Source: Guyanagaster necrorhizus
Lineage: Eukaryota; Basidiomycota; Agaricomycetes; Agaricales; Physalacriaceae
Assembly: GCF_019112545.1 (NCBI RefSeq)
Contig: NW_025064889.1
Span: 1,285,893 to 1,349,892 of the forward strand
DNA length: 64,000 bases
Reading direction: 5' to 3'
The notes below the pieces were generated by a model. That model was not told the origin of the DNA. It was given only the letters and a program-made list of their open reading frames with translations, and ran no database searches. How positions within the stretch are numbered: position 1 is the stretch's first letter; the number at the start of each line of letters is the position of its first letter. Below, piece by piece: positions 10,427-20,625 of the stretch. The translations under genes were made by a program, and so were the position numbers.

Positions 10427-12712
10427 TTATTCCAACCCTTTCATACGAACAACAATCTCCCGCCACTTGACCAGCTTCCTTGTATCCGGCATAAACTCAT
10501 CTCCCTGCCACTCGCTGAGCCATTTCACCAATTTCTTCCACGGACTCCCCGGCTCCAATCCACACGCCTCCGCCCAAAACACCAACGCCATCGCCACCAT
10601 ATCTGTAGTGGGCTTGATTTCCAGTTCCTTCATCCATCCAAACACGTACGGGATCTCCTCCTCCTTACCCGTTAGGCCCAGCAGCAGCAAATAATCATAG
10701 CAGTTCTGCGTAGTCACACTCACGTTTATCATTCCCGTCCCAGGTCCAGCTTCGAGGTCAACCTTCCGCTTCCCCAGCCTCACAGGGGGATCAAGGCCGG
10801 CCAGCGATGGCTTCATGTTAAACACTGCCCAGCGAAACATACACCCGACCTTGTCGACAGGACGCTTCCATACCCCAGGGCGGTACGGCTTAGGTTTCTG
10901 ATCCCCAAGGAGATTAACAAACGACCTCACGACATCTTCTCTCGTCTGCGGCTCCCTTGGTCTCCAGAGCAACTGCGCCAGTGCCCCGCGTAAGTTATCA
11001 TCCATCTTCAATGAGAGCCGTATGCACTGCAGCAGGAGCGAAAAAGTCCTTCCATCCGGGTACACGCCGTACATCCCTGCCATATGGTCCCATAGAAGAA
11101 AGACGACATCCGGCCGCTTGATGTGGTATAGAGATAGGATGAATTTGTTCATCGCGACGACGGACACGTTAATGGGCTGCCGAATGCGGTATGAAGCCCG
11201 GAGAGGGACGTCCACCCTCGCGCTGCTTTGCTCGAGGAATGCAAATGCCTTGTGGGGATGCCCGATGTGAGTGAGCACTTGAAGGCCGACTGAGAGAAGC
11301 CTGGTGTCTTGCATTAAACCGGAGTGGACGAGCTTAAACCAATGTTGCTTGGCGCTCCGTAGCTCTCCTCGCTTGAAGAGCGCTCGCAGGAAGAGCGCGC
11401 GCAAGAGAGAAGTGTAGGTAAGAATAGACGGGCGGATGCGGCGTTTCCCTGTGCCCTTGTAGTACAGTGAAAGAATACCTTTGGCTGGGATGTGCCGACG
11501 CTCCCGTCGTGCCAGAGACGCAAAGGTGGCATTCCATTGTCGATCCGTCATCTGTGGTTTGAACCCGAGTGGTTTATGGTTCACGGCACGTGTATACGGT
11601 GCACTTTGGGGCGTCATACCACGGAGGAATTCGAACGCAGAGAAGTCGTCGCGTCGTTGAATGTTAGAAGACAAATAGAACTTTTTGACCTCTGCCCGAT
11701 ATTGTGCTGGGTCTTCGATGGCACCATGCTTGGCAAATATCCGGATGTACGCCTCGAGATGGTCAGTATCAGGAATCCTCCCTTCTCGCAACATGCGCTC
11801 CCGGAGGTATTTGGTCAACTCCAGGGTGATCCAACGGTCATTGAGCAAGATAAGGTATGTTGACCGCCATAGCTTGATATGCCGTGATTCCATCGCTTGT
11901 AGGATCCGGAGAACCAACCTGGCATGCTCTGGAGAACGAACGCGACTGGTCGACATCGCATGCAAAAGGAGATTAAAATGAGCAGACGGGGGAGTCAACC
12001 GTATGAGGAGAAATTGGTCGACAACACGCTGGATAGGCTGGCTGAGATTGAACCTTGCGAGATGGAGGGTGAAGAGAATCAGAAGCCCCGGCTTGTACTT
12101 GTACGAGATGGAGTCCAAATGCGACCAGGCGAGCTCGAGCAAAACGCCCGCGGCATGATGAGGTGTGCGTACTTTGAATGCGACCAGGGCAAGCAATAAC
12201 CACTCTGGTAAGTGCTTCCTCTGATCATCCTGCTCTCGCGTCGTGTACCCCTCATCTCGGAGAACCGATACAGCTTGTTCGATGTCGGACTTGGCCATAA
12301 TGTGCTTAAACCTAGAATACTCTTCAAACGTAAGATCCTGCTTGAGGAGCCCGACGTGTAAATCGAGACGCTTATGTGTGCTAGCAGCGAACAGGATGCG
12401 CCATACAGGGTAGTGTGTCGCGTTGAAGAGGTAGCGGACGTAGTACTGGCCGATAGCTGGGCGCGACGAGGTAGTATCAACAGTAGGACGCAGAGGCAAA
12501 GCTTTGGTCACTACACAACGTATTTGTTGGCATCGAAACGAAGAATATCGCGGGCGATGTGCAGATCTGCAGTGACTTGTGAGCAATAAGAAATTGAGGG
12601 TAAAAACTTTACCCATACATGCAATCCGAAAAGAAAGGGCTCCGTAAAGAGAGCTCAAGCTTGCTTGATGAAAGAGCTGGCGACGAAGGCGAAGGGAGCT
12701 GGCCCTCAGCAC
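10427..12712 (-). CDS. Pentatricopeptide-repeat-like protein, probably mitochondrial
   Basis: One long open frame of 761 codons. The N-terminus is rich in Arg, Ser and Leu with almost no acid (RASSLRLRRQLFHQ..), as in mitochondrial presequences. The body is a string of helical pairs spaced like PPR repeats. Examples are 'NLLLHAMSTSRVRSPEHARL', 'LTYTSLLRALFLRALF', 'MNKFILSLYHIKRPDVVFLL', 'PDGRTFSLLLQCIRLSL' and, near the end, 'CYDYLLLLGLTGKEEEIPYV' followed by EIKPTTDMVAMAL. PPR proteins bind organellar RNA and act in its processing or translation; the target cannot be read here. A GTAAAG..CTGCAG stretch of 46 nt near codons 33-48 looks like an intron but would shift the frame, so the true start could be further downstream. 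It is convergent with kinase-like copy 1. Confidence 0.75.
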   Translation of the reverse strand: MLRASSLRLRRQLFHQASLSSLYGALSFRIACMGKVFTLNFLLLTSHCRSAHRPRYSSFRCQQIRCVVTKALPLRPTVDTTSSRPAIGQYYVRYLFNATHYPVWRILFAASTHKRLDLHVGLLKQDLTFEEYSRFKHIMAKSDIEQAVSVLRDEGYTTREQDDQRKHLPEWLLLALVAFKVRTPHHAAGVLLELAWSHLDSISYKYKPGLLILFTLHLARFNLSQPIQRVVDQFLLIRLTPPSAHFNLLLHAMSTSRVRSPEHARLVLRILQAMESRHIKLWRSTYLILLNDRWITLELTKYLRERMLREGRIPDTDHLEAYIRIFAKHGAIEDPAQYRAEVKKFYLSSNIQRRDDFSAFEFLRGMTPQSAPYTRAVNHKPLGFKPQMTDRQWNATFASLARRERRHIPAKGILSLYYKGTGKRRIRPSILTYTSLLRALFLRALFKRGELRSAKQHWFKLVHSGLMQDTRLLSVGLQVLTHIGHPHKAFAFLEQSSARVDVPLRASYRIRQPINVSVVAMNKFILSLYHIKRPDVVFLLWDHMAGMYGVYPDGRTFSLLLQCIRLSLKMDDNLRGALAQLLWRPREPQTREDVVRSFVNLLGDQKPKPYRPGVWKRPVDKVGCMFRWAVFNMKPSLAGLDPPVRLGKRKVDLEAGPGTGMINVSVTTQNCYDYLLLLGLTGKEEEIPYVFGWMKELEIKPTTDMVAMALVFWAEACGLEPGSPWKKLVKWLSEWQGDEFMPDTRKLVKWREIVVRMKGLE

Positions 12713-13033
12713 GCTGTGAAATCGTGGCCGACAGAGAGCGTGTTTGTTGCCATGCTCTCCGTACTAACAAAGAATTTCGCATACGATATTCATCTAAAAG
12801 AAAGGGTTAATACTGGAAAATCACGACAACAGCAGCATATCCTACCTCGCGACGTAAAACTGTGAGGTCAAGTTGAACTTGTTGTGCCTTTGTGTTATAT
12901 TTTATTTCATATACATTTTTTTCGTCCCGCAAAATTTGTGCTCGCCACAAAATACAAATAGTACCACATAAAGAGCCACCAGCGGACCTGAAAATATTTT
13001 CTCAGTAACTCCCTCATCATCCACGACAACGAA

Positions 13034-13927
13034 ATGCCTCGCATCTTGTTCGTCAGCGGTTTCCATCCCTCTACTCGTGCTCGAGACTTGGCCTACGAAT
13101 TCGAACGGTATGGTGGATGCTTTGGACTGGAAGAAGTACTCATTTTCCCTTTGTCGCAGATTTGGTCCCTTGGTTCGATGTGACGTCCCTGCCCCCCGCA
13201 ATCCCCACGCAAGCTCCAACCCGTGAGTATACATCTGAGTTTTTGCCACCCATTCTTCGCAGTCGATTGGTGCCGCCGAGTGTCAATACGCGTCGATACG
13301 AGTCGTCGAATTTTGCTCGCGAATTTTTTTGGCGTCGATACTCTGCTTGCCGCAATGATTTCCCGAACCAAAAGTCGCTCAACGTACCCTCGAACACCTC
13401 GCAGTTACGCCTTTGTCGAGTTCCGTCAGCAACGTGATGCTGAGGATGCGTATTACGATATGTTCGTGTTTAGCGCACCGTTTTGTTTCCGCAGTCTGAC
13501 ATCTGTTTCAGGCATGGGAGATACTTTGAGGGTTCCCGTCTGAGCATTCAGGTATGTGTCTGTCTCCTCCATCATGTTCATCCGTTGACCATCTCACCAG
13601 TGGGCCAAGAACCCTCCGTCCTCCGTGTGGCGCTACGAGAGACGGACCTCTCCTCCTCATCGACGTGACCGCTCCCGGAGCCCACGCCGACGTGACGATA
13701 GGGATGAAAGAGCTGAAAGGATGGACAGAGACAGAGGAGACAGAGATAGAGACAGAGAACGCCGCAGGAGGAGCAGGAGCCCGGACCGGAGGCCACGTAG
13801 TCCAAGCCCCGAACGCAGGCGTGATGACAGGGCGAGGACTCCACCCCCGCTCGAATCAAAATATGTCGACCCCAAGCTCGATGATCGTGACCGTGACCGT
13901 GCGCAGACCCCACCATACGATCACTAA
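13034..13927 (+). CDS. SR-type splicing factor: RRM plus RS domain
   Basis: Five exons by GT..AG and frame. Exon 1 is MPRILFVSGFHPSTRARDLA, with the RNP2-like ILFVSGF. Then come FGPLVRCDVPAPRNPHASSN, YAFVEFRQQRDAEDAYYD (RNP1-like YAFVEF), HGRYFEGSRLSIQ, and WAKNPPSSVWRYERRTSPP leading into an RS domain (RDRSRSPRRRDD.., RRRSRSPDRRPRSPS) and a short acidic/basic tail ending TPPYDH. This is one RRM with a C-terminal RS region, about 200 residues in all, like SRSF2/Srp1-type factors. Such proteins bind exonic enhancers and recruit U1/U2 in the nucleus. The intron after exon 2 is the longest, about 140 nt. A diverged fragment of the RS-coding part recurs at 14718-14815. Confidence 0.85.
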
Positions 13928-14479
13928 AAATAACCAGTACTCGCTTGTCGCTTACTCTTATGTACTGGTTTGAACTGTTTTTGTAGCCCCAGATTTACGT
14001 AACTGACCTATTTCTTTTTTGCAATGAAAAAGATTGCCCTTGTTTCAGTGGCGTCCTTATCATAGTTCCAACTTAATCATGCTTATGAATTGTTCTTGCA
14101 AGTTGCAATCATATGTGCAACCGGTCTTACTTGATACCTATTCGAAGCAAGGCGGTTTCCAAGTGGATTATTATTGAAATAATGTACTCTCCTTGCGCGC
14201 CGATAACAAATCCTGGACGTCGAACAGAGAAATTTTTCTCCTTTCGAAAACAAACGGTTTGGACCTCTGAATCCGTACCTAGGGACAAAAAAGCTTGACA
14301 ACTATCTTCGACTGATATACTGATACAATACTGCCTGATGCATGCAATGCTGCTACTGGTACCGTCGTCGACTATCCGAGAGACGGTATCACTTGGATGC
14401 TGCGGGCGAAAGAAGGAGAGAAGGACGAAATGCGAAAACCCAGATGCGCTCGATGGTCAAAAGCGGTCTTCGACATTAT
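13928..14479. other. 3' flank of the SR gene, no gene recognised
   Basis: Short open frames only. Probably the 3' UTR and intergenic DNA before the duplicated block that starts near 14480. Confidence 0.4.
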
Positions 14480-14820
14480 TGTTATCGCATTGCGGATCCT
14501 TCGTTTGAACCCCAATACGGGCTTCGGCACTGACAAGAATTCAATTACGAAGACAAACATCGACTAGAAGGGAAGTTAACATCAGTACCGTTCGACATCT
14601 TGGCGATTCACTAACATCCTTGCCATTCTGAAACATCGATTATTTCGTTCGAAATGAAATTCATAGCTTGGTGCTTGCTAAGGCCATCAGATGTTGCCAT
14701 GCATCTACGTATCCTAGAGCCAGCGCCGACGGGATGATAGGGATGAAATAGCTGAAAGGATAGACAAAGACAGAGAGCGCAGACCCGGGAGGAGGAGCTT
14801 GGAGCGCGGTAATGCGTATA
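14480..14820. repeat. Duplicated block: intergenic piece plus RS-domain fragment
   Basis: About 14480-14717 is a diverged copy of 18930-19160, with shared runs such as TCAGTACC, ACTAACATCC-like and GAAATTCATA..TTGGTGCT. It is followed at 14718-14815 by a diverged copy of the RS-coding exon of the SR gene (13676-13800), with shared GCGCCGACG, GATAGGGATGAAA and AGCTGAAAGGAT. Stop codons break the RS frame, so it is not a functional exon. It lies just beyond the 3' end of kinase-like copy 2. Confidence 0.55.
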
Positions 14821-14913
14821 CAAGGAAATAACGTAGAAAATTTAACGTCTGAGAGGCGGCAGTCAACTGAAGGAAAGATTTGGTAACCTTAGTTTGATAC
14901 CAGCCAAAAAAAA

Positions 14914-15868
14914 ATGAGCAAAGAAACAGCGTCTGATCAGCATCGGGCCCACAAGCTAGGTTTCGCCCACGTTCCCGATCTACTTGGCAATTTCCTCTTC
15001 GTGTTGGTCACAACAATGTCGAAGAGAGCCAGTCGCCATGGCAGGGTTTTCGAAGCGATCCCGTACGTCAGCTGGGTCGCCGTTGCAGCACGCCATAACA
15101 AAGTCGAAGACCACGGGTTCTCCAGAGGGAGTGACGATGATATTCCCTGGACGCATGTCATTGTGCCCAGCTCGTTAAAGGCATGCACACCGAGTAGGAC
15201 TTTCTTTCATGCCATGGTTAGAGGAAAAGAGGAAAACAAAAGAGTACTCACCATCTGCTTCATCTCTTCTACATATCTCTCGTTGGCATCCCCCAAATCT
15301 AAGATCTTCAGGCTTAATATTATTATGTACTGGCCGGTCCTCGAGCCACTGTTCAAGCATCTTGCCTTGGATGTATTCCATGAGCAGGACCTGAGCGTCT
15401 TCGCCTGACGGCATCGTGAGCTATGGAACAGTCATCAGTAGCCCGATACAAGTGACGGGAGCTGACCTTGTGTTTCCTAAAGTGATATGGTACAGGCTCT
15501 CCTGCAATGACTCGAGCTCCCGATAGGTCTTTGGTACGCCAGAGGGTCCATGGTCTGACGTAGTTGTACACGTCCAGATACCAGTCGATGTCGGGTGGGC
15601 GGATGAGGGAGGGCTGGATGATCATGATTACTTTACAGAGAATGTTCTTGTCAAAATTGACGTCAGCGAGCCATACTTGTGAATACTGATCTTTGTGGAT
15701 GAATAGATGTGGGGCGTCGACCAAGATAAGGTCGAAGATACCGCTATCTCTTGCGAACAATGGAAAGGGACGTTTGTCGAAGCTCGATGGGGCAGTATAT
15801 AGATCTAATTTAACAGAAAAAGTGTAGCCTCTGTGCAAGGGATTGATGCATGCCTCTCTACCGCGCAC
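14914..15868 (-). pseudogene. Kinase-like gene, copy 2
   Basis: The first exon (15868 to about 15470) gives IFDLILVDAPHLFIHKDQYS, IIQPSLIRPPDIDWYLDVYN, YVRPWTLWRTKDLSGARVI and EPVPYHFRKHK. An intron of about 46 nt (GTCAGC..CCATAG) follows. Exon 2 is MPSGEDAQVLLMEYIQGKML then EQWLEDRP, and exon 3 has ELGHNDMRPGNIIVTPSGEP and VVFDFVMACCNGDP. This is the HxD..N and DFG-like part of a kinase fold. Damage: a 7-bp insertion in exon 2 after PED shifts the frame relative to copies 1 and 3, and no in-frame ATG is seen before the first exon, only a GTG after an upstream TAA. It is the most complete of the three copies but still looks inactive. Confidence 0.7.
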
Positions 15869-16090
15869 GACGAGCAGGTCGTGATGCTCATTCAGCGCGT
15901 CCGTTGACGCTTAAGCTAGTTCCGGAACTTCCGGTCCGACATAATCTAATACGGAGGCCAAATAGATATCATTACGTTCTCTTCTTTACCACCAGCACCA
16001 GACCGACACACAGCCATCAGTAGCGAACCCCAGCACCGAAGGATGATATCTAACCCCATTACTTTGTGCTGAAAACGCCTTTATCGAAAT

Positions 16091-17127
16091 ATGGCAGAAG
16101 CACACGATGCACCGTGAGTGTTACATGCAAACATTCCAAGATTTCTGACTCCTCTAACATTTGGTTCTGTCCAAAGTCGCTCTTCTGAGGCTTCATTCGA
16201 GTCTCAAACACTTCTCAGAGATTTTCTGGCTTCATTGTACTCCAAATACTCCTGGCTGAAGGAATTTTCGTCGGAACTCTCTACGGCTTCTACTCACCAG
16301 GACGATATTTTCACCAGGCCTCCTCTCAGTCATTCTGTGCGAAACCTAGACGAGGCAGCTATGAAAATAGAGGCTGATATCAATATAGCCCGCCGTGCAC
16401 TTGATTATCTGGAGCGCCAGTAGGTATATGTGCAGCAAATAACCGAGCATTCCATCCATCTTTCCCTCAGCGCCAAGAACCCCTTCCCTGGGCTGGAGTG
16501 GCCTTTTCTCAAGCACCCTCGCTCAAAACTGTCAAATGTACTGACCTCACCAGAGGCACAAAAATCAATCCCCCCCTTTCTCCAATAATTTCCTTCTCTG
16601 ATACACGCCTGTATGAGGGTCACGAACTGACCCGTCACTTCCTTCAGAGTCTCGAGCTGACCTCTCTGTTATTGGCAACGGCACTGGGAACAGATTCAAA
16701 TGATACTGGAAGGACCGAATCCTGTCCTCCTGGCGCGCTCCAGTCGCTCAATATTCTGATTTCTAACTCCGGCTGCACCCTCACGAAGCTCACCCTTGCC
16801 CGCGCCCATCTGAATGACGGCCTCGTAGACATTCTGAGATGGTTGCGGACGCTCTGCGAGTTGGAGATCATGATCAAGGCATGGACGGTGATGGACGGTG
16901 ATGTGCTCCATGCTGTTGTATCCTCCTTGGCAGAGGTCGATGATCATGGACGATACTGTGTTGTTCCTCACCTCCGCTCCCTATCTATTGAAGCATGGGG
17001 CTTCATGTCTGACACGGCGACATTTTTTGACCTGGATTTCGTTGAGATGATCTCCTCTAGAGTGAGAATGGCCGAGTCGTGTCTCCATTGTACTCGAAGA
17101 ACGGCTGGGGTGGTCTTTGACCGGTAG
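16091..17127 (+). pseudogene. F-box/LRR-like gene lacking the F-box
   Basis: Starts MAEAHDAP, then an intron of about 65 nt (GTGAGT..CCAAAG), then RSSEASFESQTLLRDFLASL and a helical stretch ending in INIARRALDYLERQ. A further exon (about 16490-17127) reads as leucine-rich repeats: LQSLNILISNSGCTLTKLTL, LVDILRWLRTLCELEIMI, VVPHLRSLSIEAWGFMS. Mushroom F-box proteins often have this plan, with a helix, then an F-box of the LPPE.LSEIF type, then LRRs. Here no F-box is seen between the two parts, and a TAG sits at the junction unless an intron removes it. The call rests on pattern only, and it could instead be a different LRR protein with an unplaced exon. Confidence 0.4.
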
Positions 17128-17929
17128 AGATGAGGATAGGCTGAACTTGTTGTCCGAGGCTGGTCTTTGGGTTTGTGTGGAAATGTACAACTGGGACTCG
17201 ACTCGGACTCGGATGACATGGGTTTTGGCTTCTTCTGAGATGTACTATAGTGTACCTTGAGCTATATTCGATCGCCTCATGTACAATAGCTTTTACTAGA
17301 CATACTCGCCGTTGGAATCGCCGATATTTTGTAATAGCATCTCGCTATGAAACATAATCATTTATGTGGTTTAAAATCATTTTCACGTCCTTCGTGCCGA
17401 CTTTGGGCATGATGCTAAACCACTAGAAGTACCAGTTACTTAGTCAGAGAGCTAGTGCCAAACAGAGACCAAGACTGCTTGAAATCCTGAGGAAAGTAGG
17501 TCGGTAGGTCACCAGCACGATATGGCCGGTCCACACAATGAACGCCGGTCCGACGCAGGCAAATACGAAGGTTTGCAACTATTCAGTAAGACTCAGCGGC
17601 CCTTTCCTACGGTATATAGGACAACTATAGACTTCTTGAAAGACCCGATATGTGAACTTTGCCCTCGTAATGTAGCTGTTTCCGTGCCAACTGTGCAGCG
17701 CTTTTCAAAACTTCGTTAGGGTTTTCCATTATCCCTAGAGTCAAACTCGTTGAGCCAGAGTGAGACGGTGTTCAAAAAAATATTAGAGAAAAGAGCGTAG
17801 AATATAGATATTACATAGAAGAGAAAGGCCGCTTTAGGAGGAGGCACTTATCAAAAAGATCTGAGTGACCAAACCTCCGGCGTTATACTAGCGAAGAAAC
17901 GTACCCACTAATCCCATTCAATAGCGGAT
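17128..17929. other. Intergenic, no gene recognised
   Basis: No convincing coding region, LTR end or RNA gene on either strand. A 65-codon plus-strand frame at 17522-17719 has no recognisable features. Confidence 0.4.
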
Positions 17930-18730
17930 ACACGCTTCGCCAACTCGGCCTTAGACCATTCGATGATTTATTCCTCATGACGTTCGCAGCAATCTCGAAC
18001 GAGAGTAGCCGCCTTCAGAGGATTTCTGAATATTTTTCGAACCTTGCATGGGCCGACTTTACAGCGCGCCCTAGTAAAGTCGATTCACACGGGCTCTCCG
18101 GAGGGAGTAATGATGATGTTCGATGAGCGTATATCTCTGTGTCCGATGCCAAGCTTGTTGAAGGCATCAACGCCGAGTAGGACCTTCTTGAGCTGGTGTA
18201 TGATGTTTGAGTCAAGAGAACAAAGCCACTACTATAATGCTCATCATCTCCTTCGTCTCTTCCATATATGCTTCGTTAGCGTTCCCCAAGTCTTCGCGTT
18301 TCTCATGCGCTGGCCGGTCCTCCTTCCACTGCTCGAGCGTATTGCCTTCGACGTATTCCATAAACAGAACGTCCGCATCTTCTTCCGCCGGCATCGTGAC
18401 CTACACAGACCCACACACGCAACCGTTGATAGATGGCAACTGACCTTTTGCTTGCCAAAATAACATGGCACCGTACTTCCTTCCAACGGCTTGAGCTCCT
18501 AATATGCCTTATCTTCAGTGCGCCAAAGAGTCCATGGTCTGACGTAGTCTTGCGCCTCCAAATACCAGTTAGGATGGGGAAGACATATGAGAGAGGGCTG
18601 GATGATCTTCATGATAACCTTGCCGAGGAATTTTTGATGTTCGCCAAAGGCATAGACGTCCGAGACCCAAACTTGGGAATACTGTATATCATGCTGGAAT
18701 GGGGGCCGCCACCAAGATCAGCTGGAAGGT
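17930..18730 (-). pseudogene. Kinase-like gene, copy 3
   Basis: Minus-strand segments align with copy 2 in order: QYSQVWVSDVYAFGEHQKFL, IIQPSLICLPHPNWYLEA, YVRPWTLWRTEDKAY, VPCYFGKQK. An intron follows, then MPAEEDADVLFMEYVEGNTL with EQWKEDRP, then GHRDIRSSNIITPSGEP and a decayed RARCKVGP tail. Upstream LILVAAPIP matches copy 2's LILVDAPHL, but a frame change separates it from QYSQVW. A TAG follows EDKAY in the first exon, and the FDF motif of the other copies is damaged. HRDIRSSN keeps the HRD motif. It is a dead paralogue, roughly as diverged from copy 2 as copy 1 is. Confidence 0.7.
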
Positions 18731-18929
18731 ACCGCCACTGTGTGCATATAGGGACAATGGACACGACGATCATTGGTGGGGGGAGGGTGCAGACGGACGT
18801 CCAAAAGTTTCGCGCCTCACCCGTAGAAGTAAGTGCTTCCTGAGCACCGTACGATACATTCTGAGGTCATTCGAAGGAGGAGAGGCAAAACGCCGCAACC
18901 GGAGTATCGATGATGGTAGTAGAAGTCAG

Positions 18930-19160
18930 AAGTCGTTCCTAGTCCGGGATCCGCAAATACCAATCTTGGCCTTGACAAACGAACCCGACCGTCGATTAGA
19001 AGATATAAGTCAATATCAGTACCATCCGGCATCAAAGTGCTTCAGTAACATCCACGTCGCATAAAATATTAAATGCTTTTTTCGCGGCCACCGAAGTGAA
19101 GTTCATAAATTGGTGCTCAGTAGTGATCAGATGCTGCCATGTACTTATGTATTCCGACTA
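18930..19160. repeat. Second copy of the duplicated intergenic block
   Basis: Diverged copy of about 14480-14717; both lie next to a kinase-like copy. Here the block is on the 5' side of copy 3, whereas the other copy is beyond the 3' end of copy 2, so the duplication was followed by rearrangement. Confidence 0.5.
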
Positions 19161-19959
19161 CCAAAACGAGCTGAGGCTTCGTATTGCTGTTCAGCGTCGA
19201 TAGGACGCAAATCTGTACGTTTGTTGAGGAAAACCCGAGAAGTGAATGTATCTAACCAGAGCGATTGAATCAAATTGGAAATGTTGGAAGAACTAGGAAA
19301 CGTACCTGTCACAGTTCCTTATTTCAGTGGTCGGTGAGAGGTGTGCTTCATGGATAGAATGTGTCAGGGCGTACGCTTGCATCGTTGCGCATTGGCCAGG
19401 GCGAGGCAATCCGAGTCGTGGACATGACATTGGTGTTTCCCTTTCACACATCGGGAAGGATAAGCACAATGCGAAGGCGCCTGCTATCATAGACGCGGTA
19501 GTCCTGGTCAAAGAAATCCACGTGAGAATGCGACTGCTGCAAACAGAGGGTTACCTTAGAGATTGCAGTTAATCGCACAAAATATGAAAGGTGGGCAGAC
19601 TAGATGAAGATAATCGCAGGAAAGGATAAAGGAAAGTCTTGGCTAGAGAATACCATACAACAGGGTCATTTACCCTCGGCGAAAGGCGACAGTGCTTAAG
19701 CTCATTTTTATGATCTGTACAGGTCGTTCCTTCAGTTTAGTGGCGTGACAGCCCACCATGCCGGCCTTGATAGCTACCGATTCGAAGCTTCCCCGCTTTC
19801 ATGCTGAGGAGGTCTCCTAAGAAATTGGAGCAACGCCCAAATCGAAGAAGCGACCCTTCTAGTGTAAGACAAGATTTGATGGTTCTCATGCGTGCATGTA
19901 TTCGTTGTCTAACGATTTCGAGTGTTTATTCAAAAACATCATCAACTGCAACCGGGATT
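19161..19959. other. Intergenic, possible small P450 relic
   Basis: No full gene. On the minus strand near 19735-19800 a stretch reads ..VAIKAGMVG, which resembles IAIKAGQVD in the P450 at 6.8 kb, and the DNA shares CGGCCTTGAT. This could be a P450 fragment, but the match is too short to be sure. Confidence 0.25.
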
Positions 19960-20459
19960 TTACACAACACCAGACGCAGCCGGTATAAGCGCCTCTTCGT
20001 CTCCACCTACAGCCCACTAAGTAAAGCAGCATCAGACAATCGACAAACCACGCACCTTCATAGAACTTCTGCAAAAATGTCTTCTTCGTGTTCTCCTGCG
20101 GCTTCAAAAGGATACCCATCACCTGGTCCGGGAGTTTCCAGCAGTTCATCGTCTCTTGGTATTCCTGCCTACCCCTCAAGAGCAGCAATTCGATGGCGCG
20201 GGGATCAGTGACATGCCGATGGCGCTCAAAGCGCTGGCGGATGCAGTAACGTATGTAGGCAGGGGAAACGTTGAGGGCGTAGAGAGAAATGATTTCCGGG
20301 GCCTAAGTAGAGGTCATTACCAGGGTGAAAACGGATAACAAGTGGACGTACACCGTGGCACCAGTCGCGGTAGAGCTGGATAACACGTTGTCGGGCCTCT
20401 ATCGGGCTCTGTGAACGAATAGATGGCCGCGCAAGACGTGCTGGAATCGTGAATGACAT
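19960..20459 (-). CDS. NDUFA6: Mitochondrial complex I LYR-motif subunit NDUFA6 (B14)
   Basis: Three exons. Exon 1 (20459 to about 20354) is MSFTIPARLARPS.., with the LYR motif in RQRVIQLYRDW. An intron GTGTAC..CTTAG follows. Exon 2 has APEIISLYALNVSPAYIRYC, IRQRFERHRHVTDPRAIELL, LLRGRQEYQETMNCWKLPDQ, VMGILLKPQENTKKTFLQKF and YEG. After an intron of about 50 nt, exon 3 ends GGDEEALIPAASGVV with TAA at 19960-19962. The total is about 133 residues, the usual size. The subunit sits in the matrix arm of NADH:ubiquinone oxidoreductase and, in known complexes, contacts the acyl-carrier protein through the LYR motif. No lesion is seen. It is divergent from PDAP1 with 166 bp between the start codons. 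Confidence 0.9.
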
Positions 20460-20625
20460 GGTTGCAGACAGAGTTCAATGACGCCGGTCAGCACTGGTTC
20501 TTGGAGACGGATTGGGGTATATATTCCCACAGTACCATTTCGTCCGGATTAGGGGACGAATCAAAGTCCGACAGTTTGCGCAATCCAATCGACCCTCATC
20601 TTATCCTTATCGTACATCGACAACC
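20460..20625. promoter_or_regulatory. Short divergent promoter region, NDUFA6 / PDAP1
   Basis: Only 166 bp separate the two start codons, so both 5' UTRs and promoters must share this stretch. I see no clear TATA box in a fixed position. A shared bidirectional promoter is inferred from the spacing only. Confidence 0.45.

Noticed and set aside
13578..13916. 112- and 72-codon minus-strand frames over the SR gene
   Set aside because: Antisense of the RS domain; low complexity.
14914..15408. 164-codon plus-strand frame as a gene
   Set aside because: It is the reverse strand of kinase-like copy 2, whose motifs read clearly on the minus strand.
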